DNA of 64,000 nucleotides, taken from NCBI RefSeq assembly GCF_019195395.1, contig NZ_CP078067.1, forward strand, positions 1,503,783-1,567,782. Reading direction: 5' to 3'. This DNA is from Kaistella faecalis. Its GTDB lineage: Bacteria; Bacteroidota; Bacteroidia; Flavobacteriales; Weeksellaceae. Made by a program: the position numbers and the translations under genes. Under the pieces are notes generated by a model, which saw nothing but the letters and a program-made list of their open reading frames with translations, was not told the DNA's origin and did not search any database. Numbering within the stretch: position 1 is the stretch's first letter; each line of letters starts with the position of its first letter. Positions 35,461-44,088 of the stretch are shown one piece after another.

Positions 35461-35488
35461 AATCCCGGATTTTGATGAATCCGGGATT
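35461..35488. terminator. Bidirectional terminator between L,D-transpeptidase and GLPGLI genes
   Basis: AATCCCGGATT and AATCCGGGATT form an 11-bp stem with a 6-base loop and a T run. It lies between two convergent genes. Confidence 0.88.
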
Positions 35489-35492
35489 TTTT

Positions 35493-36329
35493 TTATTTCA
35501 ATTCAATCGGGTTGTTATTTTTCTTCATTTCTTCTTTCATTCTGTCTTCCATTTGTTTTCTTTGGGCAGGATCCGGTGTTCTCATCGATCCGCCTCGTGT
35601 TTGCGGCGCGCTGATTGCTGATCCGCCCCTCATTGATGTTTGCATAAAAGATGCGGGGTCTTTCCGGAAAAGCGCTTCTTGTTTTTCGTAATCTTTTCTT
35701 TTCACTTTTACGATATTGCCACCTTGGCTTAAATTTGTCAACGCACCGATTTTCTTAGTTTCCTTTAAATCGAAGGAATAATCACCTTTTGAATCTTCAA
35801 CTTTTACAATTAAACCAGGAAGTCCGGAAAATTTATAAGGTCCATCCTGAAAAGGAACATCAGTGGTAAACCATGCAAACCATGTTCTGCCGCCAAAATT
35901 AGTCTGGGCTTTCTGGGTTTTGTAATCGCCGATTTTGGCAGTTTCCGCAAGAATTTTCCATTCCATAGTACGGTCTTCGTCATAAGAATACTGATCGCGG
36001 GCAATTCGCGAATTATAAGTATTTTTTCCGGTTTTAAAGTCTTTTTCTATAGTGAAATCTATATGGGAACGAAGATTTTGCATCTGAGTCCGGTCGAAAC
36101 TTCCGCCGTTTGTCTGGCGCATTCGGGTGAACAGAGAATCACGCTGAAGGCGTTTTTCGCCATAGAAAATTGATTTTTCCGGAGTAACATCCAGATAAGC
36201 ATTTTCTGTTTTTATTTCGCTGCGGTTTGTAGAATCGATCTTCATGGTGACCTGATATATAAATCGGTTTGCCTGTGCGAAGATGATTTGTGAGGTTAAT
36301 CCTAAAACAATAAGTCCAATCTTTTTCAT
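35493..36329 (-). CDS. GLPGLI family exported protein
   Basis: A 278-residue protein with a signal peptide (IGLIVLGLTSQIIFAQA) and the family signature SGLPGLIVKVED near 165. The C-terminal third is Arg/Met/Gln-rich (GGSMRTPDPAQRKQMEDRMK). GLPGLI proteins are Bacteroidetes-specific, secreted or outer-membrane, of unknown function. The gene has no operon partner. Confidence 0.87.
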   Translation of the reverse strand: MKKIGLIVLGLTSQIIFAQANRFIYQVTMKIDSTNRSEIKTENAYLDVTPEKSIFYGEKRLQRDSLFTRMRQTNGGSFDRTQMQNLRSHIDFTIEKDFKTGKNTYNSRIARDQYSYDEDRTMEWKILAETAKIGDYKTQKAQTNFGGRTWFAWFTTDVPFQDGPYKFSGLPGLIVKVEDSKGDYSFDLKETKKIGALTNLSQGGNIVKVKRKDYEKQEALFRKDPASFMQTSMRGGSAISAPQTRGGSMRTPDPAQRKQMEDRMKEEMKKNNNPIELK

Positions 36330-36417
36330 TGATTTTGATTTGGTTTTTGATAAAAATTCTGTCCGAATGTTAAAATCATTCTTCTATCATTCAGATAGAC
36401 AAATATACCGCCACGAA

Positions 36418-36448
36418 TTTGATATTCATTATATTATTAGTAATTTTG
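36418..36448 (+). promoter_or_regulatory. Promoter of the sufABCD operon
   Basis: TTTG (36418-36421), exactly 19 bases, TAATTTTG (36441-36448) is a full match to the Bacteroidetes promoter pattern. The transcription start would fall near 36453, leaving about a 24-base leader before the sufA-like ATG. No Fur- or Isc-type palindrome is obvious. Confidence 0.75.
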
Positions 36449-36476
36449 CAATCTAAAATCAGTCTAAATAAAAACA

Positions 36477-36806
36477 ATGATAAAAGTTAGCGATCATGCA
36501 AAAGAGAAAGCCATTCAGCTGATGACTGAAGACGGTTTTAAGCCTTTTGAAGATTATATTAGAGTCGGCGTTAAAAGCGGCGGCTGTTCCGGACTTGAAT
36601 ATGTGTTGAAGTTCGATAATGAGAAGTTCGATTCTGATCAGATATTTGAAGATAACGGCATTAAGATCATCATCGATAAGAAATCAATCCTTTATCTTGC
36701 TGGAACCACACTTGAATATTCAGGAGGTTTGAATGGAAAAGGGTTTATATTCAACAATCCCAATGCAAACAGAACGTGTGGGTGTGGAGAATCTTTTAGT
36801 TTATAA
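36477..36806 (+). CDS. sufA: A-type Fe-S carrier (SufA/HesB-like)
   Basis: A 109-residue A-type carrier with the three conserved cysteines: Cys37 in GGCSGLEY and Cys101/Cys103 in the C-terminal CGCGESF. It accepts clusters from the scaffold and hands them to apoproteins. It opens the suf operon; sufB begins 6 bases after it. The split between SufA, IscA and ErpA is by context. Confidence 0.92.
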   Translation: MIKVSDHAKEKAIQLMTEDGFKPFEDYIRVGVKSGGCSGLEYVLKFDNEKFDSDQIFEDNGIKIIIDKKSILYLAGTTLEYSGGLNGKGFIFNNPNANRTCGCGESFSL

Positions 36807-36812
36807 AAAATT

Positions 36813-38261
36813 ATGTCAAAATATACAGAAGACGACTTAAGGGTCGATCTTGAAAACCAAAAATACGAATTCGGCTTCGAGACAGATATCGAGTATGAAG
36901 ATTTTCCTACCGGTCTGAATGAAGACATCGTAAGAATGATTTCGGCAAAGAAAAATGAGCCGGAATGGATGACCGAATGGAGACTTGAATCCTTCAGAAT
37001 CTGGCTGAAAATGGAAGAGCCAAACTGGGCAAATGTACAATATGAGAAGCCCGATTTTCAGGCGATTAAATATTACGCAGCTCCGAAGAAAAAGCCGGAA
37101 CTGGCAAGTCTGGACGAAGTTGATCCGGAATTGCTGAAAACTTTTGCCAAATTGGGAATCAATATTGAAGAGCAGAAAAGACTTTCAGGAGTTGCTGTAG
37201 ATATCGTGATGGATTCCGTTTCTGTGAAAATAACATTCCAGGAAACGCTTCTGGAAAAAGGAATTATTTTCTGCCCTATTTCGGAAGCTATCCAGAATTA
37301 TCCGGAATTGGTAAAAAAATATATAGGAAAAGTAGTTCCAAGAGGCGATAATTTTTATGCAGCTTTAAACTCGGCAGTATTTTCAGACGGAAGTTTCTGT
37401 TATATCCCTAAAGGCGTGAAATGTCCGATGGAACTTTCTACTTATTTCCGAATCAACCAGTCCGGAAGCGGGCAATTCGAAAGAACTTTAGTGATTGCTG
37501 ATGAAGGAAGTTATGTTTCTTATCTTGAAGGCTGCACGGCGCCGGCAAGAGATGAAAACCAGCTTCACGCCGCGGTGGTGGAACTTATCGCAATGGATAA
37601 TGCAGAAATTAAATATTCTACAGTCCAAAACTGGTTCCCGGGAGATGCTGAAGGAAAAGGCGGAGTTTTCAATTTCGTAACAAAACGCGGAATTTGTGAG
37701 AAAAATGCAAAAATTTCATGGACTCAGGTGGAAACTGGTTCTGCAGTAACCTGGAAATATCCAAGCTGTATTTTGAAAGGTGATAATTCCATTGGTGAAT
37801 TCTATTCCATTGCCGTGACCAATAATCATCAGTATGCCGATACCGGAACGAAAATGATTCACATCGGGAAAAATACCCGTTCAACGATTATTTCAAAAGG
37901 AATTTCTGCCGGAAAATCAAATAATTCCTATCGTGGATTGGTGAAGGTAATGCCTTCAGCAAAAGGTGCAAGAAACTTTTCTCAGTGCGACTCGCTTTTG
38001 ATGGGCAATGAATGCGGCGCACATACTTTTCCTTATATCGAAATAAAAGATCCAACCGCACAGTTAGAACATGAAGCTACGACTTCAAAAATCGGTGAAG
38101 ACCAGATTTTCTACTGTAACCAGCGCGGAATCAATACAGAGAAAGCGATTGCACTGATTGTGAACGGTTTCGGTAAAGAAGTTTTAAACAAACTTCCAAT
38201 GGAATTTGCGATCGAAGCTCAGAAATTATTAGAAATTTCCCTTGAAGGATCAGTCGGTTAA
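36813..38261 (+). CDS. sufB: Fe-S assembly scaffold SufB
   Basis: A 482-residue SufB. The beta-helix core is visible ([33 protein letters not shown]), as are the conserved CDSLLMG and ARGI-type ([10 protein letters not shown]) motifs. Cysteines suited to cluster assembly are present in the core. It forms the SufBC2D complex with SufC and SufD. Located 6 bases after sufA and 71 before sufC. Confidence 0.96.
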   Translation: MSKYTEDDLRVDLENQKYEFGFETDIEYEDFPTGLNEDIVRMISAKKNEPEWMTEWRLESFRIWLKMEEPNWANVQYEKPDFQAIKYYAAPKKKPELASLDEVDPELLKTFAKLGINIEEQKRLSGVAVDIVMDSVSVKITFQETLLEKGIIFCPISEAIQNYPELVKKYIGKVVPRGDNFYAALNSAVFSDGSFCYIPKGVKCPMELSTYFRINQSGSGQFERTLVIADEGSYVSYLEGCTAPARDENQLHAAVVELIAMDNAEIKYSTVQNWFPGDAEGKGGVFNFVTKRGICEKNAKISWTQVETGSAVTWKYPSCILKGDNSIGEFYSIAVTNNHQYADTGTKMIHIGKNTRSTIISKGISAGKSNNSYRGLVKVMPSAKGARNFSQCDSLLMGNECGAHTFPYIEIKDPTAQLEHEATTSKIGEDQIFYCNQRGINTEKAIALIVNGFGKEVLNKLPMEFAIEAQKLLEISLEGSVG

Positions 38262-38332
38262 TATCAGTTTAAATAAGATAAAGATTCAGAAATCAATTAT
38301 TGAATTTAAACAAACAAAAACAGAACTAAATT

Positions 38333-39076
38333 ATGCTAAATATCAATAACTTACACGCTAAAATAGAAGACGGCGTAGAAATTTTAAAAGGAATTAATTT
38401 ACAGATCAACCCGGGCGAAGTTCACGCGATTATGGGACCGAACGGTGCCGGAAAATCCACACTTTCATCCGTGATTGCCGGAAAAGAAGATTACGAAGTA
38501 ACTGATGGTGAAATTCTTTTTGAAGGTAACAATATCATTGAAGATGCGCCGGAAGACCGCGCACATAAAGGGATTTTTCTTTCTTTTCAGTATCCTGTAG
38601 AAATTCCGGGAGTTTCTGTGACGAACTTTATCAAGGCTGCTCTTAATGAAACCAGAAAAGCTAAAGGTTTGGAAGATATGCCTGCGAAAGAAATGTTGGC
38701 ACTGATTCGTGAAAACTCAGAAAAACTGGGGATTAAGAGGGATTTTCTTTCAAGATCTTTGAATGAAGGATTCTCAGGAGGGGAGAAAAAAAGAAATGAA
38801 ATCTTCCAGATGATGATGCTGAATCCAAAATTAGCGATTCTGGATGAGACCGATTCAGGTTTGGATATTGATGCATTAAGAATTGTTGCAGACGGCGTTA
38901 ATTCTTTCCGAAACGAAGGAAATGCAGTTTTGCTGATTACCCACTACCAAAGACTTTTAGATTATATTCAGCCTGATTTTGTACACGTTTTAGCTGACGG
39001 GAAAATCATTAAAACAGGAGATAAAAATCTTGCGCTGGAACTTGAAGAAAAAGGCTACGACTGGCTATTGAATTAG
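38333..39076 (+). CDS. sufC: Fe-S assembly ATPase SufC
   Basis: A 247-residue ABC-type ATPase without transporter partners. Walker A GPNGAGKST, the SufC signature SGGEKKRNEI (in NEGFSGGEKKRNE), Walker B LAILDETDSGLD and the H-loop TH are all present. It drives conformational change of SufBD. In operon order between sufB and sufD. Confidence 0.97.
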   Translation: MLNINNLHAKIEDGVEILKGINLQINPGEVHAIMGPNGAGKSTLSSVIAGKEDYEVTDGEILFEGNNIIEDAPEDRAHKGIFLSFQYPVEIPGVSVTNFIKAALNETRKAKGLEDMPAKEMLALIRENSEKLGIKRDFLSRSLNEGFSGGEKKRNEIFQMMMLNPKLAILDETDSGLDIDALRIVADGVNSFRNEGNAVLLITHYQRLLDYIQPDFVHVLADGKIIKTGDKNLALELEEKGYDWLLN

Positions 39077-39162
39077 TTTGAAATGGTTTGAAAATTTACG
39101 GTTTCTGATTTTTGGGGCCTTAACAAAACAAGCACAAATCAAACATCATCAAACAAATAAAT

Positions 39163-40470
39163 ATGGCACTTTTAGAAAATATACAAAATAACCACGCAGC
39201 TTTTTTAGAAACCCTGAAACACCGTTTTCTGGATGATCAGAGGGCCTCGGCTTTAAATAAATTCTTTCAGCTCGGAATCCCCACTAAGAAAGACGAGGAA
39301 TATAAATACACCAACCTGAAGGAGGTTTCAGAGAAAAATTATAACTTTTTCCCGAAAGAAACTCACAATATTACCAAAGAGCAGATTGATGCACTTCATT
39401 TAGGGGAAGAAAATTTCGACTGGATTGTCTTTATTAACGGACAGCTGCACAAAGAACTTTCAAAAATCTCCATTGAAAATGTGGAATTCCTTTCCTTTAA
39501 TTTTGCGTTGAACGATGCAAAACATAAAGAGGTTTTCGAAAAATATTTCAATACAATCGCTGCGCGGGATCTGGCTTTTACCAACCTTAATTTAGCGTAT
39601 TGCAAACAGGGATTTTTCTTAAAAGTTCCGAAAAATATGGTGATTGAAAAACCGATTCATGTTTTCTATCTTTCTCAGAACCAAGATGAAAATACGGTTT
39701 ACAACACCCGGAATTTACTGATCGCGGAAGAAGGTTCCAAAATTGAAATCATCGAAAGCCATCACAATTTCGACAGCACTTTTGTTTTTACCAATTCTGT
39801 GACCGAAATCTTTACTTACCAAAACGCAAAAGCCGACTGGCATAAAGTACAGAACGACAGCGATACGTCGTATCTCATCGATCATACCTTTGCAAAACAA
39901 GAGCGCGACAGTTTAACGACGGTTAACACTTTCACTTTTGGCGGAAAACTCGTAAGAAACAACCTCGATTTCATTCATAACGGAGAGAATATCAACTCTT
40001 TCATGAACGGAATTACGATTATCGGCGGCGAACAGACCGTGGATCATCACACCGCCGTTCATCATAAAACCCCGAATTGCGAAAGTTACCAGAATTACAA
40101 GGGAATTTATAAAGACAAATCTCACGGCGTTTTCAACGGGAAGGTTTTCGTGGATAAAATCGCCCAGAAAACCAATGCCTATCAGCAGAACAACAATATT
40201 CTGCTCAATGAAGGTGCCACGATCGACACCAAGCCGCAGCTTGAAATTTTTGCTGATGATGTAAAATGTTCCCACGGCTGCACCGTTGGTCAGCTGAATG
40301 AAGATGCGCTTTTCTACCTCCGTGCACGCGGAATTTCGAAAAATGAAGCACAGGCTTTGCTGTTATACGCGTTCGCAAATGATGCGATGCAGAACATTGA
40401 TATTGAGCCGCTTAAAATAAAAATTTCGAAACTGCTCGCCGAAAAACTGGAAGTAGATATCGAATTTTAA
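39163..40470 (+). CDS. sufD: Fe-S assembly protein SufD
   Basis: A 435-residue paralogue of SufB with the beta-helix core (FVFTNSVTEIFTYQNAKADW, HHKTPNCESYQNYKGIY) and the C-terminal ARGISKNEA motif. It completes the SufBC2D complex and helps acquire iron. Last gene of the operon, followed by an intrinsic terminator. Confidence 0.95.
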   Translation: MALLENIQNNHAAFLETLKHRFLDDQRASALNKFFQLGIPTKKDEEYKYTNLKEVSEKNYNFFPKETHNITKEQIDALHLGEENFDWIVFINGQLHKELSKISIENVEFLSFNFALNDAKHKEVFEKYFNTIAARDLAFTNLNLAYCKQGFFLKVPKNMVIEKPIHVFYLSQNQDENTVYNTRNLLIAEEGSKIEIIESHHNFDSTFVFTNSVTEIFTYQNAKADWHKVQNDSDTSYLIDHTFAKQERDSLTTVNTFTFGGKLVRNNLDFIHNGENINSFMNGITIIGGEQTVDHHTAVHHKTPNCESYQNYKGIYKDKSHGVFNGKVFVDKIAQKTNAYQQNNNILLNEGATIDTKPQLEIFADDVKCSHGCTVGQLNEDALFYLRARGISKNEAQALLLYAFANDAMQNIDIEPLKIKISKLLAEKLEVDIEF

Positions 40471-40475
40471 AAATT

Positions 40476-40506
40476 AAAAACGTGTTTCTGACACGTTTTT
40501 TTTATT
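40476..40506 (+). terminator. Intrinsic terminator of the suf operon
   Basis: AAAACGTGT and ACACGTTTT form a 9-bp stem around TTCTG, followed by a T run, 6 bases past the sufD stop. Confidence 0.87.
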
Positions 40507-40510
40507 TTTA

Positions 40511-40607
40511 GGGCGGACAATTCGCGCTCTCCGCTCATACTCCTCGGTCGACGGCTCCACTTCGTTCCGCCGCCTCCCTGCGGGGTAACCGCTGCGATCA
40601 CGGCCGC
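40511..40607 (+). repeat. Dispersed intergenic repeat, copy D
   Basis: Shares CGCTCTCCGCTCATACTCC at the left with the core CGCTGTATC of copies A and B, and ACCGCTGCGATCACGGCC at the right. The centre is GC-rich and degenerate (GACGGCTCCACTTCGTTCC). Located between the suf terminator and the HExxH protein gene. Confidence 0.55.
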
Positions 40608-40639
40608 AGACCCGTTTTCAAAACAAAACCAGTAATCCA

Positions 40640-41152
40640 ATGAATTTAGAAAATATTACCGATCACCTTGAAGCTTACAAACAGCACGGACAAATTATCG
40701 ATGCTGCCAATTTTGTCATCAGCAGTTTTGGTTTAGAGCATGAAAATTTTGCTGGCTTTGGTTTCCGTCCTGAGCTTGAGCCGAACAAATTGCTTCTCAC
40801 TGCAGAAGGGGAAATAGGAGAAAGACAGAAGGTGATGATTCCAAAGAATCTTTTCGATTTCGATCTGAATTTAGTGGTCAATATGCTGGCTCACGAAATG
40901 CTGCACGTGCGTCAGAAAGCTCCGGAAAATTTAATCGAAGACAAAAACGAAAGGGAATTCCAGGCGTATTACGAAATGCTTTTTCATAAAGTTTTCCCCA
41001 ATGTTCCGGAAGTTTCAGATTTTCACAAAAAATTCTTCGGCGAAAAAGCTTTGGAATATTACAGAAGAATGGGCGAGAACTCCGAATTGCAGGAGAGTTA
41101 TAAAGAACAAAAATTGGAGATTGAAGCGTTAATTTCCTCAGTCACCTCATAA
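40640..41152 (+). CDS. Putative zinc-binding HExxH protein
   Basis: A 170-residue cytoplasmic protein with no signal peptide. Residues 90-105 contain LAHEMLHVRQKAP, an HExxH zinc signature, followed about 20 residues later by EREFQAYYE, which could supply the third ligand Glu. The N-terminus and C-terminus are helical and charged. I do not recognise a named family; the zinc-peptidase reading rests on the motif. It has its own terminator and overlaps no other gene. Confidence 0.75.
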   Translation: MNLENITDHLEAYKQHGQIIDAANFVISSFGLEHENFAGFGFRPELEPNKLLLTAEGEIGERQKVMIPKNLFDFDLNLVVNMLAHEMLHVRQKAPENLIEDKNEREFQAYYEMLFHKVFPNVPEVSDFHKKFFGEKALEYYRRMGENSELQESYKEQKLEIEALISSVTS

Positions 41153-41155
41153 AAA

Positions 41156-41178
41156 AAGGAGACTTATTTCGTCTCCTT
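41156..41178. terminator. Bidirectional terminator between the HExxH gene and the rtcB-prfH-TPR operon
   Basis: AAGGAGAC and GTCTCCTT form an 8-bp stem; A and T runs flank it on either side. It overlaps the last codons and stop of the TPR gene. Confidence 0.75.
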
Positions 41179-41673
41179 CACTTTTTTAGATTTCTTCGGC
41201 ATTTTTGATTTTATGAATTTCTTTCGCGCTTTCACTGATTCCAGACTTTCGGAATTGAAACAGTACTTCTCCGTTTCTTTCAAAAAGTACAGTGCGTTCT
41301 TGAAACTTCCCCTCATCTCGGAAAGTAAGGCTCTATTATACATGATGGCGTACTTATCAATTCCTTTTATTTTTAAAGAATAATTAATCAGTTTTTCAGC
41401 TTCCTGAAAATCTTCGTTATCCAAAAGACATTTAATATAATATTTTGGAGTATTGAGATTGGTTACATCGCACTGCATCGCTTCTGCGAAATAGAGTTTA
41501 GCCTTCTCATAATCAAGGAGCATTTCGCTGTAGATTCTTCCCATCAGGCACAGCGAATCTGCATCTTCCGGGTCGTAAGAAAGCGCATAATTCAGCGCTT
41601 CCAAGCAATCCGGCAAGTTGTATGGATAGTTATCCAAAGCTTCGAAATAATATTTACTTTTAGTTAAGGTCAT
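41164..41673 (-). CDS. TPR protein overlapping prfH
   Basis: A 169-residue protein made of three or so tetratricopeptide-like helical hairpins (ALSYDPEDADSLCLMGRIY, DYEKAKLYFAEAMQCD, DFQEAEKLINYSLKIKG, KNALYFLKETEKY) with a basic C-terminal tail (KKFIKSKMPKKSKKVKETK). No signal peptide. Its ATG lies inside prfH (14-base overlap), so it is translationally coupled to prfH and is the third gene of the rtcB-prfH operon. A TPR scaffold next to RNA-repair factors could be an adaptor; nothing in the sequence gives a catalytic role. Confidence 0.8.
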   Translation of the reverse strand: MTLTKSKYYFEALDNYPYNLPDCLEALNYALSYDPEDADSLCLMGRIYSEMLLDYEKAKLYFAEAMQCDVTNLNTPKYYIKCLLDNEDFQEAEKLINYSLKIKGIDKYAIMYNRALLSEMRGSFKNALYFLKETEKYCFNSESLESVKARKKFIKSKMPKKSKKVKETK

Positions 41674-42358
41674 TTCTGTATTTTTTTAATTCATTTTTCA
41701 GTTGATATCTTTCTTTTTTGAAAGATTTTTCCTGATGATTCTTTTTAAAATCGGTTCCCGAAAATGTTCTGACCGGATTTCCACGCTGAACATTCAAATG
41801 ATTATTCCAGGTTTCCTGCATTTGTTTTTCCAATTGCTGAATATGAAATTCCATTACTTTTTCTTTTAACCGGATAACTGAAAGTTTCTTATTCTCCAGT
41901 TGCGAACGCGAATCCTGTACGAAAACGCTTTGTCTGGTTTTCAAATAAGTTGCCCGAACTGCGGTTTCCACTTTATTCACGTTTTGTCCGCCACTTCCCT
42001 GACTCCTCGCGGTCTGAAACTGAATATCTTTTTCATTAAATTCAATTTTCTCCAAACCTTTCTGTTCAAAAATCCCGATAAACCAATTGCTCCGTTTGTG
42101 AAGTTTCCTGAAAGTGCTTTTTCCAATCCAAAGAATGCTTCCGAGCCAGGATTTTAGAAATTCATTCACGTCTTTTCCTTTTAAAAGTAAAGTCACAGAT
42201 TTCAAAGTCAGATTTTCATCTCCATTTTCGCGATGAATGATTTCGTAATCAATTTTATTTTGTTTTGCTTCCTCAAGGAAAACCTTCAGAACTTTGGCAA
42301 CTACCCATTGGCATTCTGAAGGCCCTCTTCCTGAGGTGATTTGTATTATTTTGTCCAT
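41660..42358 (-). CDS. prfH: Peptide chain release factor homologue PrfH
   Basis: A 232-residue release-factor paralogue. The GGQ motif ([17 protein letters not shown] 123-125) that triggers peptidyl-tRNA hydrolysis is present, but the stop-codon-recognition domain of RF1/RF2 is absent, and the N-terminus ITSGRGPSECQWVVAKVL is the PrfH type. The tail is strongly basic (RTFSGTDFKKNHQEKSFKKERY). Characterised PrfH frees peptide from ribosomes stalled after cleavage of the 16S decoding centre, and RtcB then reseals the rRNA. The upstream neighbour is rtcB and the overlapping downstream gene is a TPR protein. Confidence 0.92.
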   Translation of the reverse strand: MDKIIQITSGRGPSECQWVVAKVLKVFLEEAKQNKIDYEIIHRENGDENLTLKSVTLLLKGKDVNEFLKSWLGSILWIGKSTFRKLHKRSNWFIGIFEQKGLEKIEFNEKDIQFQTARSQGSGGQNVNKVETAVRATYLKTRQSVFVQDSRSQLENKKLSVIRLKEKVMEFHIQQLEKQMQETWNNHLNVQRGNPVRTFSGTDFKKNHQEKSFKKERYQLKNELKKYRNDLN

Positions 42359-42367
42359 TGTTTTTTA

Positions 42368-42456
42368 GGAGCTTAATCCCGCTTTCCGCTGTATCTTTTT
42401 TGCCCTCGCTTTTTTCAAGCCCTTGCAAAAAAAGGATGCCGCTGCAATCGGGGCTA
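42368..42456 (+). repeat. Dispersed intergenic repeat, copy B (downstream of rtcB)
   Basis: Left end GGAGCTTAATCCCGC, then TTTCCGCTGTATC, a TTTTTTGCCC...TTGCAAAA centre, AAAGGATGCCGCTGC, GCAATCGGGGCTA at the right. The best-preserved + orientation copy. Located between prfH and rtcB, in opposite orientation to copy E on the other side of rtcB. Confidence 0.8.
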
Positions 42457-42537
42457 TGGATTTTCTTCTTTTTATTATTATTTGTTATAAATTATTTAAT
42501 GTTTTTCGAAAGAATTAAAATGCAAGTATTTGACATC

Positions 42538-42566
42538 AAACACCCAACATCCCGCATCCAACATCA
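42538..42566. repeat. Short tandem CATCC(A)ACATC repeat downstream of rtcB
   Basis: CCAACATCCCGCATCCAACATC contains AACATC twice. The reverse complement resembles GATGTTAGATGTGAG on the other side of rtcB (43974-43994), making an inner inverted pair inside copies B and E. Confidence 0.45.
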
Positions 42567-42570
42567 ACCA

Positions 42571-43962
42571 TTATTTATCCATCCTCACAATTCGGGGTTG
42601 AAAAGTTCCGAGAATATCTACCAAAGCGCTTTGCGCGTTCATCACTTCGTTGATGTCTTTGTACGCCATTGGTGCTTCTTCGGCATTTCCGCCCATCAAC
42701 GTGACATTTTTGAGTTTCAATTCTTTTTTAATGTCATTTTGAGTGAAAAGACTTCTACATTGTCCTCTCGAAAAAGCTCTTCCAGCTCCGTGTGAAGCAG
42801 AGTTCAGTGAATCCGAATTTCCTTTTCCACGAACGATAAAACCTTTTGCAGTCATTGAACCTGGAATCATTCCCAACTCGTTTTCGTTGGCTGGAGTTGC
42901 GCCTTTTCTGTGTACAATCACTTCTTTTCCGTTGTGGATTTCTTTCCACGCAAAATTGTGGTGATTTTCAATTCTGGCTTTCACTCTTCCTCCGACTGCT
43001 TTTACCAATCTTCTGTGAATATCTTCGTGACAAGCCGATGCGTAATCCCCTGCGAGATTCATCGCCGTCCAATATTCTAATCCGAGATGCGTGTTCAAAT
43101 CCAGCCAAGCGAAGTTTTGTGCTTCTTTTGGCAAGGGACATTGTTCTGTCGCAATTCTCGAATAATATTGAGCGATTTCTGCTCCCAATCCGCGCGAACC
43201 GCTGTGTGAAAGAATTCCGAGGTATTTTCCTTTTGGAAGATTGATTTGTTCGTCTTCTTCCGTAATTTCCACTTCCCCGAATTCTACAAAGTGATTTCCA
43301 CCGCCGGAACTTCCCATTTGTTTAATGGTTTTTCCTTTTAATCTTCTCAAAATCGGAATTAAATCAAACGTATCTCTGTCGAAAATTTCGTGATCGATGT
43401 GAGATTTGTGTGTTTCGTACATTCCGAATTTGGTGTGTTCGGCAAGAGCTTTTTCGTATTTATCTCTTGCTCCGTCGAGATATGAAACCGGCGTATCCAA
43501 AATACTGAGCGACATTCTGCAACCGATATCCATCCCGACTCCGTAAGGAATCACTGCATTTTCAACCGCCAAAACTCCGCCGATTGGAAGTCCGTAACCG
43601 CTGTGTGCATCGGGCATCAAAGCACCCTGCGTTGAAATTGGCAGTTTCAAAGCGGTGTACAATTGGTTTTTTGCTTCATCTGAAATGTTGTTTCCGAAAA
43701 TGTTGAAAGTTGCTCGATTTGTGTTGAGCATTCTTTTTTCAGTTTTCTTTGATGAAAGCAAAGCTTCTGCGATTTGTCCGAATGTTAAATCTTTCTCGAA
43801 GTTCTCCGGATTCTGCTGGATTTCTTTTAATAAAGATTTCACGTAATGAATATTTTTGGTTGCGAAGTTTCTTTTCATTACTTCTAAAGCGATGTTGACG
43901 CTCTGATTATTTGGATAACCTAATTTTAATATATCTTTTCCTTTAAGTTTTAAATTTCCCAT
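42571..43962 (-). CDS. rtcB: RtcB family RNA ligase
   Basis: A 463-residue RtcB. Metal-site and guanylation residues are in place: VGMDIGCRMS (Asp145, Cys148), GGNHF (His224), LSHSGSRG (His253), SHGAGR (His391, the GMP-carrying His), plus MPDAHSGYGLPIGGV. It joins 2',3'-cyclic phosphate or 3'-phosphate RNA ends to 5'-OH ends with GTP and Mn. The MDIGCRM motif and the prfH neighbour favour the RtcB2-type that works with PrfH, although that subclass is by context. Stop to prfH start is 212 bases and contains repeat copy B. Confidence 0.92.
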   Translation of the reverse strand: MGNLKLKGKDILKLGYPNNQSVNIALEVMKRNFATKNIHYVKSLLKEIQQNPENFEKDLTFGQIAEALLSSKKTEKRMLNTNRATFNIFGNNISDEAKNQLYTALKLPISTQGALMPDAHSGYGLPIGGVLAVENAVIPYGVGMDIGCRMSLSILDTPVSYLDGARDKYEKALAEHTKFGMYETHKSHIDHEIFDRDTFDLIPILRRLKGKTIKQMGSSGGGNHFVEFGEVEITEEDEQINLPKGKYLGILSHSGSRGLGAEIAQYYSRIATEQCPLPKEAQNFAWLDLNTHLGLEYWTAMNLAGDYASACHEDIHRRLVKAVGGRVKARIENHHNFAWKEIHNGKEVIVHRKGATPANENELGMIPGSMTAKGFIVRGKGNSDSLNSASHGAGRAFSRGQCRSLFTQNDIKKELKLKNVTLMGGNAEEAPMAYKDINEVMNAQSALVDILGTFQPRIVRMDK

Positions 43963-43973
43963 TGTTTTTAAAT

Positions 43974-43994
43974 AAGATGTTAGATGTGAGACAT
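43974..43994. repeat. Short GATGTTAGATG repeat upstream of rtcB
   Basis: AAGATGTTAGATGTGAGACAT is the inverted counterpart of the block at 42538-42566 and lies 11 bases before the rtcB start. Confidence 0.4.
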
Positions 43995-44012
43995 TTTTGC
44001 ATCGAATATTTT

Positions 44013-44034
44013 CTCTACTAAAATTTTAGTTGAG
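44013..44034. promoter_or_regulatory. 22-bp palindrome upstream of rtcB
   Basis: The 14-bp perfect palindrome ACTAAAATTTTAGT sits within CTC...GAG arms, with one T-T mismatch, for 22 bp in all. It is about 50 bases before the rtcB start and may be a repressor site. No matching regulator gene is beside it. Confidence 0.45.
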
Positions 44035-44040
44035 TTGTTT

Positions 44041-44065
44041 TTTGTCACAACGTTTTTATGACAAA
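44041..44065. promoter_or_regulatory. TTTGTCA-N11-TGACAAA inverted repeat upstream of rtcB
   Basis: 7-base arms TTTGTCA (44041-44047) and TGACAAA (44059-44065) are separated by 11 bases, close to one helical turn plus half. It lies next to the 22-bp palindrome and could be an operator of a dimeric regulator. Confidence 0.45.
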
Positions 44066-44088
44066 TGTTGATTTGGAGCCGAATTCCC

